A stretch of 64,000 nt of DNA from JBKHYJ01 sp046565505 (GTDB lineage: Bacteria > Acidobacteriota > Blastocatellia > UBA7656): the NCBI GenBank assembly GCA_046565505.1, contig JBKHYJ010000028.1, positions 62,001 to 126,000 of the forward strand, written 5' to 3'. The translations under genes and the position numbers were made by a program. Positions 51,634 to 61,137 of the stretch are shown here, piece by piece (the stretch's first letter is position 1; each line of letters opens with the position of its first letter). A model generated the notes under the pieces. That model had not been told where the DNA came from and did not search any database. It worked only from the letters and a program-made list of their open reading frames with translations.

Positions 51634-52872
51634 ATGCAGCCTACGGAAAAGATATACTTCACCGATTCAAGCGTGCTCGAATTCGCCGCCACGGTCATCG
51701 CCGTCGAGCGGGCAGAGCAAGGCTATAAAGTGGCGCTCGACCGGACGGCTTTTTACCCGACGGGGGGCGGCCAGCCTAACGACACGGGCGTGCTCGGCGG
51801 CGGCCGCGTGGTTGACGTAATGGAAGATGAGCGCGGCGTCGTTTTTCACGTGTTGGAAGGCGCGGCGGAGATCGGGGCGGGCCAAACGGTCACGGGGCTG
51901 ATTGATAGCGCGCGCCGGCTCGATCACATGCAGCAACACAGCGGCCAGCACATACTCTCTCAAGCGTTCGTCAAAGCGTGCGGCGCCGAGACTCGTTCGT
52001 TTCACATGGGCGCCCAAACTTCTACAATCGACATCGAGTTGCAATCCCCTGCCGACGACCACATGCGGCGCGCGGAAGACATGGCGAATGCCGTCATCTT
52101 CGACGACCGCCCGATGCGAGTTCACCTAGTTAACGAAGAAGAGGCTTCGCGGCTGCCCTTGAGGAAGGAGAGCGCCGTGCGCGGCAACATCCGGGTGATC
52201 GAGGTGGAAGATTTCGACTGGTCCCCGTGCGGCGGCACTCATGCTATGAGTGCGGGCCAGATAGGTTTGATAGCCATCAAAGGGTACGAGCGGGCGAGGA
52301 AGATGACGAGGGTCGAATTCGTTTGCGGCGTGCGCGCCCTCGCGGATTACAGGCTGGCTAACAGGGCGGCCGTAGGCGTCGCACAGCTCTTCAGCGCGGA
52401 CAGGGATTCATCGCCCGACCTTGTCGCGCGAGCAGTACAGGAGAACAAGGCCCTGAAGAAGAGGGTGCGCGACCTGCTGGAATTGGCGATGACTGCCGAA
52501 GCTTCGCAAATGCTAGCCGGGGCCGCAACGCAAGGCGAGTTCAAAATAGTGAGCGCGGTCTTTGACGGGCGCGACCTTGAAGAAGTCAGGCTCCTCGCGT
52601 CAAAGATAATTCAATCAGAACCGGCGGTAGCACTGCTGGGGACGAGAGACGCCGGCACGGCGAGGCTCATCTTCGCGAGGTCGTCATCCCTCGCACAGAA
52701 CATGGGGGAGATCATGTCCGAAGCGTGCCGGCTGCTGAACGGGCGCGGAGGCGGCAAGGCCGACCTTGCCCAAGGCGGCGGGCCGGCGACCGAGAGACTC
52801 GACGAGGCGATCAAGAACGCGGCCGAAAGGGTCGGGGGTAACTACGGGTGGTTAGTAATCAATGACGAATAA
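51634..52872 (+). CDS. AlaX-like alanyl-tRNA editing protein with DHHA1 domain
   Basis: A 412-residue protein equivalent to the editing and C-terminal parts of alanyl-tRNA synthetase. The N-terminus has AFYPTGGGQPNDTG, the zinc site HMQQHSGQHILSQ and CGGTHAMSAGQIG, which hydrolyses Ser- or Gly-tRNA(Ala). The C-terminal DHHA1 domain runs from about 330, with NGRGGGKADLAQGGG. The AlaX-L type combines both. The start ATG 51634 has AAAGGAGG at good spacing. The frame is open upstream from 51316 in another frame of the methyltransferase, but that part is not coding. It is 23 bp after the methyltransferase stop, so co-transcription is likely. Confidence 0.92.
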   Translation: MQPTEKIYFTDSSVLEFAATVIAVERAEQGYKVALDRTAFYPTGGGQPNDTGVLGGGRVVDVMEDERGVVFHVLEGAAEIGAGQTVTGLIDSARRLDHMQQHSGQHILSQAFVKACGAETRSFHMGAQTSTIDIELQSPADDHMRRAEDMANAVIFDDRPMRVHLVNEEEASRLPLRKESAVRGNIRVIEVEDFDWSPCGGTHAMSAGQIGLIAIKGYERARKMTRVEFVCGVRALADYRLANRAAVGVAQLFSADRDSSPDLVARAVQENKALKKRVRDLLELAMTAEASQMLAGAATQGEFKIVSAVFDGRDLEEVRLLASKIIQSEPAVALLGTRDAGTARLIFARSSSLAQNMGEIMSEACRLLNGRGGGKADLAQGGGPATERLDEAIKNAAERVGGNYGWLVINDE

Positions 52873-52965
52873 TGCGCGGAGAGCATCCCGCGGGGGCCGC
52901 CACCGCGTAATCATGGCCACGTCATCGCGCCGCGCACCAATACGGACTTCTTTAGATTGACGCTT

Positions 52966-53952
52966 ATGAAAAAAAGACTGGCGCTCTACTTCACGGGGGG
53001 CACGATTTCAATGAAGTATGATCCTGAAATCGGGGCCGCCGTGCCTGCCCTTTCAGGCAGGGAGATACTCAATGCCGTGCCGGGCGCGGGCGAAGCGGCC
53101 GACGTTGAGGTGATAGATTTCGGGCGTTACCCCGGGCCTCACATGACTATGCGGCTGATGATGAATCTTTCACGTCAGGTGCGCGAGACACTTTCCCGGC
53201 CAGAGATTGATGGCGTAGTCATCACTCACGGCACGGACACCCTGGAAGAAACGGCTTACCTGCTCGACCTCACGGTCGCGGGCGAAAAGCCCATCGCCTT
53301 CGTCGGGGCGATGCGCAACAGCTCAGAGCTTGGCTGGGACGGGCCGTCTAATCTGCTGTCGGCGATGCGCGTCGCGGCGTCGGACTCCGCGCGCGGGCTA
53401 GGCGTCCTCGTAGTGATGAACGAAACGGTGCTCGCGGCGAGCGAGGCGACCAAGACCCACACGGAATCTTTCGACGCATTTCAAAGCCCGGAGTTCGGCC
53501 CTCTCGGGGTTGTGGACAAAGGCGAAGTAATCATCAGGCGCGCGCCAAGGCAACGCGCTCACATGGACGCGAGCGAAACCGCAGAGCCCGTGTGGTTCAT
53601 CAAGATGGGCGCGGGAGTGGATTCGACATTGATTGATGCCTGCGTTGACGCCGGCGCCAAGGGGCTGGTCATAGAGGCGCTGGGGCGCGGCAACGTCCCG
53701 CCCGAGTCTGTTCCCGGTATCACAAGGGCAATCTCGGCTAACGTTCCTGTCGTGCTGGTATCGCGGTGTTTGCGCGGGCGCGTCTACGAAAGCTACGGGT
53801 ACGCGGGCGGGGGCAAGCACCTTCGTAACCTGGGAGTGATCTTCTCAGATTTTCTGAACGGGCAGAAGGCCAGAATCAAACTATCCCTCGCGCTAGCCCT
53901 CACGAGAAACCCTTCTGAAATCCGAGACTTCTTCGAGCCAAGACGCGTCTGA
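52966..53952 (+). CDS. L-asparaginase (type I/II family)
   Basis: A 328-residue amidohydrolase that converts asparagine to aspartate and ammonia. FTGGTISMKYD (about residues 9-19) carries the catalytic Thr, and GVVITHGTDTLEETAYLLDL (about 84-103) the Thr-Asp-Lys site region. GAMRNSSELGWDGPSNL is also typical. No signal peptide is seen, so it should be cytoplasmic. The ATG at 52966 is used rather than the TTG three codons before. Confidence 0.92.
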   Translation: MKKRLALYFTGGTISMKYDPEIGAAVPALSGREILNAVPGAGEAADVEVIDFGRYPGPHMTMRLMMNLSRQVRETLSRPEIDGVVITHGTDTLEETAYLLDLTVAGEKPIAFVGAMRNSSELGWDGPSNLLSAMRVAASDSARGLGVLVVMNETVLAASEATKTHTESFDAFQSPEFGPLGVVDKGEVIIRRAPRQRAHMDASETAEPVWFIKMGAGVDSTLIDACVDAGAKGLVIEALGRGNVPPESVPGITRAISANVPVVLVSRCLRGRVYESYGYAGGGKHLRNLGVIFSDFLNGQKARIKLSLALALTRNPSEIRDFFEPRRV

Positions 53953-53986
53953 TCCTCCCTATGAATCCGCCTATCGAATCCATCAA

Positions 53987-54002
53987 GAAAGATTAATCTT
54001 TC
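53987..54002. promoter_or_regulatory. 16-bp perfect palindrome after the asparaginase gene
   Basis: GAAAGATTAATCTTTC is a perfect palindrome 35 bp after the asparaginase stop. It could be an operator or part of the asparaginase terminator; a T-rich tail is missing. The 215-bp gap before the NACHT pseudogene otherwise holds only weak promoter-like sequences. Confidence 0.4.
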
Positions 54003-54167
54003 CTGGGTAAAGTTGATTTATTCCGTATCAGTCTGGTAAGGTTCGCACCTAGCCGGAAAGCGCCGCCAGAAATGGATGGCCGCAAAGATCGCTAATTAAG
54101 GCGTCACACTGTTCCATCGGACCCAAGCTTAAACGACCTTGATAAAGACTACAGTTCCAGGAACTCT

Positions 54168-56809
54168 ATGAAGCGACAGGATGAAAAGGGCGACCCGAAA
54201 TCGCAGGCGGGAGAGAATAACAACAAATCGCTGGCGGCGCGTTTCGGTTTGAGTGATGAGCGTAGCAAGGCAGCGCCCTACCTGCGAGCCCTACTCGCAT
54301 TTGTAAAAGAGGTGCCGGGGGTAGGCTGGGCATTCAAGGGTACGAGCGAAGCCTTAAAAGAGCTTGCCGCCGAAGAGGATCAACAGAAATTGGAGCGGCG
54401 ACTATTCGCGGTAAGCCAGCAGACCCATGAGGATATCGGTGCCCTCGCCGAGCTCGGGCGCGTAATCTTTCTTCAACAAAACGCCGTACTAGCACGTCTC
54501 GAAGAGGGCGGGCTGCCGGCCGAGAGGAAGCGATTAACTGAATTTGCGATCGACGCATCCCTGGTCGCCTACCGCAGTCGAATCGCTTGCGAACATAAAT
54601 ACGCCGACCACCGCGGCATAGAAGGCGGGTCTAGAACCGCACACATCGCATCTCTGCCGCTGGATGAAATCTACGTTATGCCCAGGCTCCTGCCGGAGCG
54701 CGACCGCGTAAACGTGAGCAATCGCGAGAAGGACATTTTGAAAACTTTGCTTGACGACCGCGACATCCCGACCGACCAGCGGTCCAGATTAGAAGAAGAG
54801 TACGCGGTGCTGACGGGCGAGAGGTAGCGCCCCGGCGGGAAGACGCAGGATGGGCGTGTTCCAGTGGGCCAGGCGCTAGAACAGACACGACATGCCGTCG
54901 TCATTGGCAACCCCGGCGTCGGGAAGAGTGCTTTGATTCGTTATCTGGCATGGGTGTGCGCGCTAGGTGGTGAGGCAATGGGCTGAAGAGGTTACCCCGG
55001 TCATCACGTCGCTAGCCGCTTTCGCTGATGCTCGCAGCACTCGGCCGGACCTTACGCTGCGCGAATTTCTGTATGAGAGGCTCGGGCCGCAAGGCGATGA
55101 AGCGCTACGGGCAGCAATATCGGAAGAACTTGCTAATGGCAGATGTTTCCTGATGTTGGATGGCATCGACGAAATACCTGACAGCCATGCGCGCGTCGCC
55201 ATCGTTCAGGCGGTCGATGACTTCATCACTCAGCATGCCGCCAACCGCTTTCTAGTGACTTCGCGGCCTTATGGTTATACACGGCTGGCGGGGAGATTGC
55301 GCATTTTCAGATGCCGAATTTTTCGAGCGCTCAGGTTGAGGAATTCATGCGCCGATGGCAGCGAGCGGTCGAGTGTAAGCAGCACCAGGATTTGCCCAAC
55401 CTGGAACATGCGGAGGCGGAGGCGGAGGCATTGCTCGCCGAGATTAACCGAAATCCGAAGGTTTCCGAGCTTGCTACAAATCCGCTGATGCTCGTCATCA
55501 TCTCGTTGATACGCTACGAGCGCACACGGCTCCCAGAAGAGCGCGTGCAGCTTTATGACCGCGCCGTCAGGACATTGATGGACACGTGGAACCAGTGGAG
55601 GTCGAGGGTTGCAAAGGACACAGGCGACCAATCACTACCGCTCAGTCAGCTCATTCCGGTTTGGGGGCAGTCGCCGAGTGGACGCGCCGGAATAAGCCAA
55701 CCGGGATCGTACACCGCGCCGAGTTGAAGCGTGAGCTTGTACGCATCCTGATTGATAAAGAGTTAGACGAGGACGACCCGGAAGCTACGGCCGAAAGCTA
55801 CATTCAGGCGGCAGCACACCGCGCCGGGCTGCTGGAAGAACGCGGGCCGCATATACTTGCTTTCTGGCATCCGACTTTTGAAGAGTTCCTGGCCGCCGTC
55901 GAGTTAACGACCCCGACTTCGAAAGCGATCAACGAGCTTTTGCCACTACGCGATGACCCGCGCTGGCGGGAGATCATACTACTGGCGGTAGGCCACGTAG
56001 GGATTATTCAGCATGATGCCGAGACGGCAACTGCCATAGTAAAAGCTATTGCGGAGAATTCTCCAGGGGTAACAGAGCCTGTTCATCACCCGCATTTACG
56101 TCTGGCCGCCGCCTGCATCGCCGATGATGTGGGAGTCAAACGCACCTTCGCTCAGCAGGTAATAGCGAAGTTAGGCGAGATTATACGGGTACAACCTTAC
56201 GATTTACTTACGCGAAGCTTCGTTAATACGGTCCGAGCTTTACCCCGCCTGCGCCCGTCACCTGAAATTATTTCCGCGCTCGCGCCATTAGCAACGCATG
56301 ACTCCTGGTCAGTCAGGATGGAGGCTGCGCGCTTGTTCAGCAACGTGGCTGCCGATAACAGTGATGCCCTATCTTTATGCAAGCTCCTAATGGAAGATTT
56401 AGATATAGACGTATGGTGTCACGCAGCATTGGGACTTGCGCGAGCCGGTGATTGCAGTCCCAGCGTATGGAAGGGATTGTCAAATTTTGAAAGTAGCGAA
56501 GCTTATATAGAGCCTGCGGTACGCGAATTCCTGGCTGCTATGTCAGATGAGACTAAGGAAAGACTCGTTTTATTGCTGAAGGCTGATGATTTGGTGTTGA
56601 GTCTTCAAGCTGCATACTTGCTTCAGCAGGCAGGCAAAGCGGACCGTGCCGTGGCCGACGCTCTGATCTCTTTGCTGGGCGACGAGGACTCGGAGTTGCG
56701 CATCCAAGCGGCAGAACTGCTCCAGCGGATGGGCGGAACAAATCAGGCCATAGTGGAAACAGTGGCTAAGATAGCCCATCCTGAGCTGTGGGCTGCCCTG
56801 GCAGCCTAG
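54168..56809 (+). pseudogene. NACHT-domain STAND NTPase with HEAT repeats, broken
   Basis: The pieces read together as one about 870-residue NACHT protein. The 54168 frame gives a helical N-terminus and PLDEIYVMPRLLPERDRV, then an amber stop at 54825. The same frame continues with VVIGNPGVGKSALIRYLA (Walker A, near 54897). A frameshift near 54975-54985 leads to DLTLREFLYERLG and CFLMLDGIDEIPDS (Walker B) with FLVTSRPYGY. A second shift near 55290 (GGGG run) restores frame to MPNFSSAQVEEFMRRWQRAV, and a third near 55663-55667 (GGGGG run) leads to HRAELKRELVRIL and AFWHPTFEEFLAAVEL. From 56090 on are HEAT-like repeats ending HPELWAALAA. Intact relatives are NLR-like proteins, some antiphage. 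One stop plus three indels indicate decay; sequencing error at the G runs is an alternative. Confidence 0.85.
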
Positions 56810-57206
56810 GAACTCGTAGCACAGCAGCAACCACTAAATAACCGGGAAGGAGAAGCATTGGCTGAATTGACGCGGACCTCAGAAAACGATGGCCCCGCAC
56901 AACGGCAGGCGCGGGGGATATTCTTCCAATAGTTATCTGAGAAGCTAGACCCCATTGAGCGGCAGGCACAGAAACATCGACCCGATTGAACCTATTATGT
57001 GCTAATCCCGCCGCCATTCAATCACCGCAGACTATTGAGGCTGAAAATTTAACGAGCTATGGCTTGGACTCAACGGATGGGATGAGGGGTAACCTTGTGG
57101 TTCATTATCCCTTCGCTGATACACAAATACATCCGAGGGTTTATTAACCACAATATAAGTCCGGTCTTGCCGCTCCTCTTAATAATCCCCTCCGACCGAA
57201 TCCGGC

Positions 57207-57235
57207 TTGAAATTCGAACGCTCGTTCGATAAAAT
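57207..57235 (+). promoter_or_regulatory. Sigma-70-like promoter of the diiron oxygenase gene
   Basis: TTGAAA and TAAAAT with a 17-bp spacer, 45 bp before the start codon. The spacer is occupied by the palindrome described next. Confidence 0.72.
57214..57229. promoter_or_regulatory. Palindromic operator in the oxygenase promoter
   Basis: TCGAACGCTCGTTCGA is a palindrome with half-sites TCGAACG and CGTTCGA around CT. GAACG-N2-CGTTC palindromes are typical TetR-family operators, some of which respond to acyl-CoA. It fills the space between -35 and -10, so a repressor bound there would block RNA polymerase. No regulator gene is adjacent. Confidence 0.68.
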
Positions 57236-57279
57236 GATTCTGTAGGCGGAAGGCGTAAGAATAACTCTCGGAGGCGGCG

Positions 57280-58518
57280 ATGGCTAATTACGAGACCACG
57301 ACCATAACTAAGAAGTACCATGACGCGATTGTCGATTGGCAGAAGAAGAACTTCCCCGAGCTTGAAATACTGGAGAAGCACTGGGATGACCACTTCAAAG
57401 GCGTGCCGCCTTTTCAACTGGTCGCGAAGGTGGGCGAACTGAAGTCGGACGTGGTGGAGGTCGGCCAGTACGCGGGCCGCAAGCGTTTCGAGCGCGCTAA
57501 GGAGATGGTGGGCAACGCATTCTTCAGCGCACGCGACATCGTGCGTGCGCAGTGCTCGACCGAACTCGGCTCGATTCAGCAGCACAGGCTCACGCTCGAT
57601 AACGCCGTCAGCGAGAAGGGCAAGTTCGCCGTGCTGAGGATAATGGCCGAAGAGTTGCGGCATGCCTATCAGATGTTCTGGGTCCTTGACCAGGACCCGA
57701 CCTGGAAGAAGCCGGGGCTTGGGGACGTGGCAAAGCAGACCATTGAAGAGTTGCTGTCGATGGAATTGGGCGGCCACGTGCTGGACGCCTTCAATATAGA
57801 CTTCAACGACTTCCTTGATAACGTCACTTACGCGACCGTCATAGACCTGGTCGGCAAATACCAGCTCGAAATGCAACAGGTCTTCAGCTACGCGCCGATG
57901 GCCCGCAGCATGGGGCCGATGCTCCAAGAGGAATCGTTCCACCTCGGCAGCGGCAGGAAGCTGCTCAAAGAGATCGGGCAGATGGCGGCGCGAGGCGAAG
58001 GCGATTACAGCGTTGATGGCATACAGCGCGCGCTCAACCTGTGGGTGCCGCGCGGGCTTGAGATGTTCGGCAACGAGAAGGGTGGCGATACAGCCGTGAC
58101 ATTCGGGTTCAAAGACAAGACGAACGGGACAGCCCAGGGAGAATACTACGAGGAGGTGCGCGGCGTAATCCGCAACGTCAACGTGGCGATAGTCCAGGAA
58201 CGGATTCCTAACTTCTCGCGCGAAGACGCGCACGCGCTGATTGACGACATCGAAAGAAGCCGCGACCCGAAGAAAGGGATTAAGCCCGAGGACATTCTGG
58301 TTCTCCCGGACGATAAATTCTTCCGCAAGCGCGGGATCGAAGAAGTAATCTTCCAGTCGTATGACGTGCGGGGAGACCTGCTAACCGAGGGCGGAAAACC
58401 TCTGTCGCCCGAAGGCTATTTGCAGTATCTCGCCACCGTGCTCCCGGCAAAATTCATCGGCAGCCGCGAGTACGACAAGTACGTCGCCCAGATGCGCGAG
58501 CATTTCGCCGGCAGGTAA
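57280..58518 (+). CDS. PaaA/BoxB-like ferritin-fold diiron oxygenase
   Basis: A 412-residue protein of the phenylacetic acid catabolic family (PaaA/PaaC, BoxB). Two metal-binding helices are evident: IMAEELRHAYQMFW (ExxH near residues 132-137) and MLQEESFHLGSGRK (ExxH near 217-222), with carboxylates CSTELGSIQQHR and ELGGHVLDAF in the partner helices. Such enzymes epoxidise CoA-bound aromatic rings. It is longer than PaaA and shorter than BoxB, and none of the usual partner subunits (PaaB, C, D, E) is adjacent, so the substrate may differ. It has its own promoter with a palindromic operator and a terminator. ATG follows GGAGGCG. Confidence 0.85.
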   Translation: MANYETTTITKKYHDAIVDWQKKNFPELEILEKHWDDHFKGVPPFQLVAKVGELKSDVVEVGQYAGRKRFERAKEMVGNAFFSARDIVRAQCSTELGSIQQHRLTLDNAVSEKGKFAVLRIMAEELRHAYQMFWVLDQDPTWKKPGLGDVAKQTIEELLSMELGGHVLDAFNIDFNDFLDNVTYATVIDLVGKYQLEMQQVFSYAPMARSMGPMLQEESFHLGSGRKLLKEIGQMAARGEGDYSVDGIQRALNLWVPRGLEMFGNEKGGDTAVTFGFKDKTNGTAQGEYYEEVRGVIRNVNVAIVQERIPNFSREDAHALIDDIERSRDPKKGIKPEDILVLPDDKFFRKRGIEEVIFQSYDVRGDLLTEGGKPLSPEGYLQYLATVLPAKFIGSREYDKYVAQMREHFAGR

Positions 58519-58548
58519 CCTCTGCGCATAGACCCCAGTCAAATACAG

Positions 58549-58575
58549 AAGGCGGCTCCGGTGGCCGCCTTTTTT
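58549..58575 (+). terminator. Rho-independent terminator of the oxygenase gene
   Basis: GGCGGC and GCCGCC (extended by flanking AA/TT) around a 7-base loop, followed by six or more T, about 30 bp after the stop. Clear intrinsic terminator; the unit is monocistronic. Confidence 0.88.
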
Positions 58576-58725
58576 CTCGCCGGCGTTCGACGCGAACGCC
58601 AGCCGGCCTTACATGACTACCGTGCGCGGACGCCGGTGATGCGGCCAGCTCTTCCGGTAAGCTCAAGCGTCGTTGCGGGGGCAAGAAGATTGGTGCTATG
58701 TTCTCGCTTTTATTCGGGAGGCAGA

Positions 58726-59895
58726 TTGTCTCAAACAAAAGCATTCCTGGCTATCTATACCAGCATTTTCATCAGCTATTTAGGCGTGGGGCTGGTCGCG
58801 CCGCTGATCGCGCTCGTCTTGCGCGAGCATAACGAGAATAGCTTTATGATCGGGCTGATCGGGACCACTATGTTCACGACTTTCACGCTCGCCTCGTTCC
58901 CCATCGGGGCGGCGACCGACCGCATCGGCCCGAAGCCGATTCTGGTCGGCGGGCTTATAGTTTATGGCGCGTCAATAGCCCTCTTCGCGTTGAATCTATC
59001 GACGGGTTTTTTCTTCCTGGCGAGGGCAATCGAGGGGGTGGGCGGGGCCGCCATAACGGTCTCGACCGAGACGATGATAAACAAATTGAGCGCGCCGGGC
59101 GAACGCGCGCGCCGCATGAGTTATTATGCCCTGTCCGTCGGGATAGGGTGGGCAGCGGGCCCGCTCGCGGGGACATTGCTTTTCAGAATCAGTCATGCGG
59201 TGCCGTTCATCGCTTGCTTCATATTCAGCCTCCTGGCAGGCTTCTTCGCCGCGGCGCTTATCCCCGCGACCGCCTCCACGTCGCATGACCTGGGGGGGAT
59301 TCTCGGCGGCATTTCCAAGAAGCTCGTCGTGCCCATGTCGGCGGGCGCGTTATACGGCTATTCGATGTCCTCGCTCATCACGCTCATACCGCTTTACCTG
59401 ACGGAAGAACTCAACGTGAGGGAGACGGAGATGGGCACTATCATCACGGCGGTGATTGTCGGGGCGATAGTGAGCCAAGTCCCCCTCGGGCACGCCGCCG
59501 ACCGCTTCGGCAAGCGGAAGACTCTTATGGCTTGCACGGTCGTGCTGTCAATCGTGTTTGCCCTCATGGCATTTCATTCCGACTGGCGGCCCTTCATCGC
59601 CACGGGGGCGATGGCGGGGGCGATGGCGGGGAGCCTATACCCAATAGGGCTTGCGATGATCGGAAGCATCGTAAGCAAGGAAAGACTCGGCGCGGCAACG
59701 TCGCTGTTCTCGCTAGCGTTCGGAGTCGGCAGCCTCCTTGGCCCATCCATCTCGGGTCTCGCCATGACTCACCTGGGCTACCGCTGGCTCTTTTATCTCC
59801 CGTCAATCCTGACCGCGGCCTTCGCCGTAGAGCTGCTCGCTTTATACAGGCATGTGACCGCGCGTGATGGCGCAGCTGTCCAAGACGAGACTTAA
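58726..59895 (+). CDS. MFS transporter
   Basis: A 390-residue major facilitator with twelve predicted helices. The loop between helices 2 and 3 has FPIGAATDRIGPKPILVGG, the second half repeats it as VPLGHAADRFGKRKTLMACT, and motif C-like GIGWAAGPLAGTLLF is in helix 5. The start is TTG at 58726 with GGGAGG close before it; the upstream frame would run through the terminator of the previous gene. Probably a drug or metabolite exporter; substrate unknown. Confidence 0.85.
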   Translation: MSQTKAFLAIYTSIFISYLGVGLVAPLIALVLREHNENSFMIGLIGTTMFTTFTLASFPIGAATDRIGPKPILVGGLIVYGASIALFALNLSTGFFFLARAIEGVGGAAITVSTETMINKLSAPGERARRMSYYALSVGIGWAAGPLAGTLLFRISHAVPFIACFIFSLLAGFFAAALIPATASTSHDLGGILGGISKKLVVPMSAGALYGYSMSSLITLIPLYLTEELNVRETEMGTIITAVIVGAIVSQVPLGHAADRFGKRKTLMACTVVLSIVFALMAFHSDWRPFIATGAMAGAMAGSLYPIGLAMIGSIVSKERLGAATSLFSLAFGVGSLLGPSISGLAMTHLGYRWLFYLPSILTAAFAVELLALYRHVTARDGAAVQDET

Positions 59896-60261
59896 TTGCT
59901 CTCCGCGTCGGCTTAACCCATTAACTCCCTTACTTAGATTCTACGGCGGCAACTGCTGTTCTTTTTTAAGGCGAGCCTCACTGACTACGAACCTTCACCA
60001 ATGTAGTATCAAGAATGAGAACCCATCGACTCATTCAACGAGGACGTAGAGTATATGATTATAAGGCGCGTAATTAAACCATTACGTTGCGATTACAAAT
60101 TAATGTGGAGGCAGAATCCATTAATCGGATGCGTGTGTTCACAGACATAAAGACTCTACGCAAGGTCAAACAAGCTGGTGCGGACTGCCGCAAGTCCTGG
60201 ATATCGCAACAGCTCCAGCGTTACTCAACAAATACCTTCCCTGGGGAAAGAGGATACCGAA
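59896..60261. other. Region upstream of the Crp/Fnr gene
   Basis: About 365 bp, visibly more A/T-rich than its surroundings. A short frame at 60087-60299 (70 codons) overlaps the regulator start and has no family support. No clear promoter can be assigned. Confidence 0.4.
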
Positions 60262-61065
60262 TTGTCATCTATTGCATCGAGAAGACAGAGAAGTGCTGAG
60301 CCGAGCGCTGTAAGCACGAGAAGGGTTACCACCGCAAAAACAAAGAAAAGACGAAGAACGAAAGGGCCGAGCGAAAAGATACGTTCGCTGGCCGCCCTGA
60401 GCCTCGCCAACAAGGTCGGATACCTGATGATCGGCGACCTCATCGGGCCTGATAACCCTGAGCTGGAGGCTCTGATTAATGAGCGACTGCCGAGGCGCTC
60501 TTTCAAAAAAGGTGATGTCATCTATCCCACCAATCACAAAGGCCCGGTGCTTTTTCTCGTCAGGAGCGGGAGCGTGAACATCACCCGACAGTCGGTCGTC
60601 GGCCAGGAATTCGACGTCAAGGCCATCGGGCCGGGCACCGTCTTCGGCGAAGCGCCCGCCCTCGGGCAGACGATGCTCGGCGCGCATGCGGTGGCCGCCG
60701 AGAATTCTAAGATCACGCTGATAAACGCGTCGGAGTTCGAGAGGCTCGCGGCGGCCTCGCCTTCCTTCGCCATCAACATGGTCCGCCAGATAGGGCCGAG
60801 GCTCGTGGAGGCGGAGAGGCGGCATGAGCAGGCCGCGTTCCAGCCCGTGACTGCTCGCGTGTCGTCGTTGCTCATGAGGCTGGCGAACAAGGATAACCAG
60901 GTGGTCGGGTACACCCACCAAGAGATGGCCGACCTGCTCGGCGTTTACCGCGAGACAGTAACAAACGCCATCGCGGAGTTGAAACAGGACCGCCTGATCA
61001 AGGTCGGGCGCAAGAGGATAACCATACTCGACCCGGATGCCTTAAAGAGGATGGAAACGATCTGA
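60262..61065 (+). CDS. Crp/Fnr-family transcription regulator
   Basis: A regulator of about 267 residues. A basic N-terminal extension (TTAKTKKRRRTKGP) precedes the cyclic-nucleotide-binding-like beta-roll, with FKKGDVIYPTNHKGPVLFLV and GPGTVFGEAPALGQ. The C-terminal winged helix has YTHQEMADLLGVYRETVTNA, the Crp/Fnr recognition helix. The beta-roll does not show the full cAMP phosphate-binding motif and no Fe-S Cys cluster is seen, so the signal is unknown. Start is uncertain: TTG 60262 has AAGAGG at good spacing; the frame is open from 60178. It precedes the haem genes by 72 bp and could regulate them. Confidence 0.85.
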   Translation: MSSIASRRQRSAEPSAVSTRRVTTAKTKKRRRTKGPSEKIRSLAALSLANKVGYLMIGDLIGPDNPELEALINERLPRRSFKKGDVIYPTNHKGPVLFLVRSGSVNITRQSVVGQEFDVKAIGPGTVFGEAPALGQTMLGAHAVAAENSKITLINASEFERLAAASPSFAINMVRQIGPRLVEAERRHEQAAFQPVTARVSSLLMRLANKDNQVVGYTHQEMADLLGVYRETVTNAIAELKQDRLIKVGRKRITILDPDALKRMETI

Positions 61066-61137
61066 TGAATTAATTGCCTTAGGGCCGAACGGCAGGGTAA
61101 TATTGAATAGCTGGAAAGACATGCCGGAGTCGGCCCT

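Larger units (their letters stand above)
56810..57279. other. Non-coding stretch after the NACHT pseudogene
   Basis: About 470 bp. AAGGAG followed by TTG at 56858 opens a short frame (LAELTRTSENDG...) that is cut by TAG after 24 codons and resumes as LSEKLDPIERQAQKHRPD, perhaps a remnant of another decayed gene. From 57207 the promoter and operator of the oxygenase gene are found. Otherwise nothing recognisable. Confidence 0.45.

Noticed and set aside
56858..56989. Small gene after the NACHT pseudogene
   Set aside because: A good AAGGAG site precedes a TTG, but the frame stops after 24 codons; at best a remnant.
57070..58233. 387-codon minus-strand frame opposite the diiron oxygenase
   Set aside because: The plus-strand frame has the metal-binding ExxH helices, promoter, ribosome-binding site and terminator; the minus frame has none.
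60087..60299. Small 70-codon frame before the Crp/Fnr gene
   Set aside because: Overlaps the regulator start in another frame, has no convincing ribosome-binding site spacing and no family resemblance.
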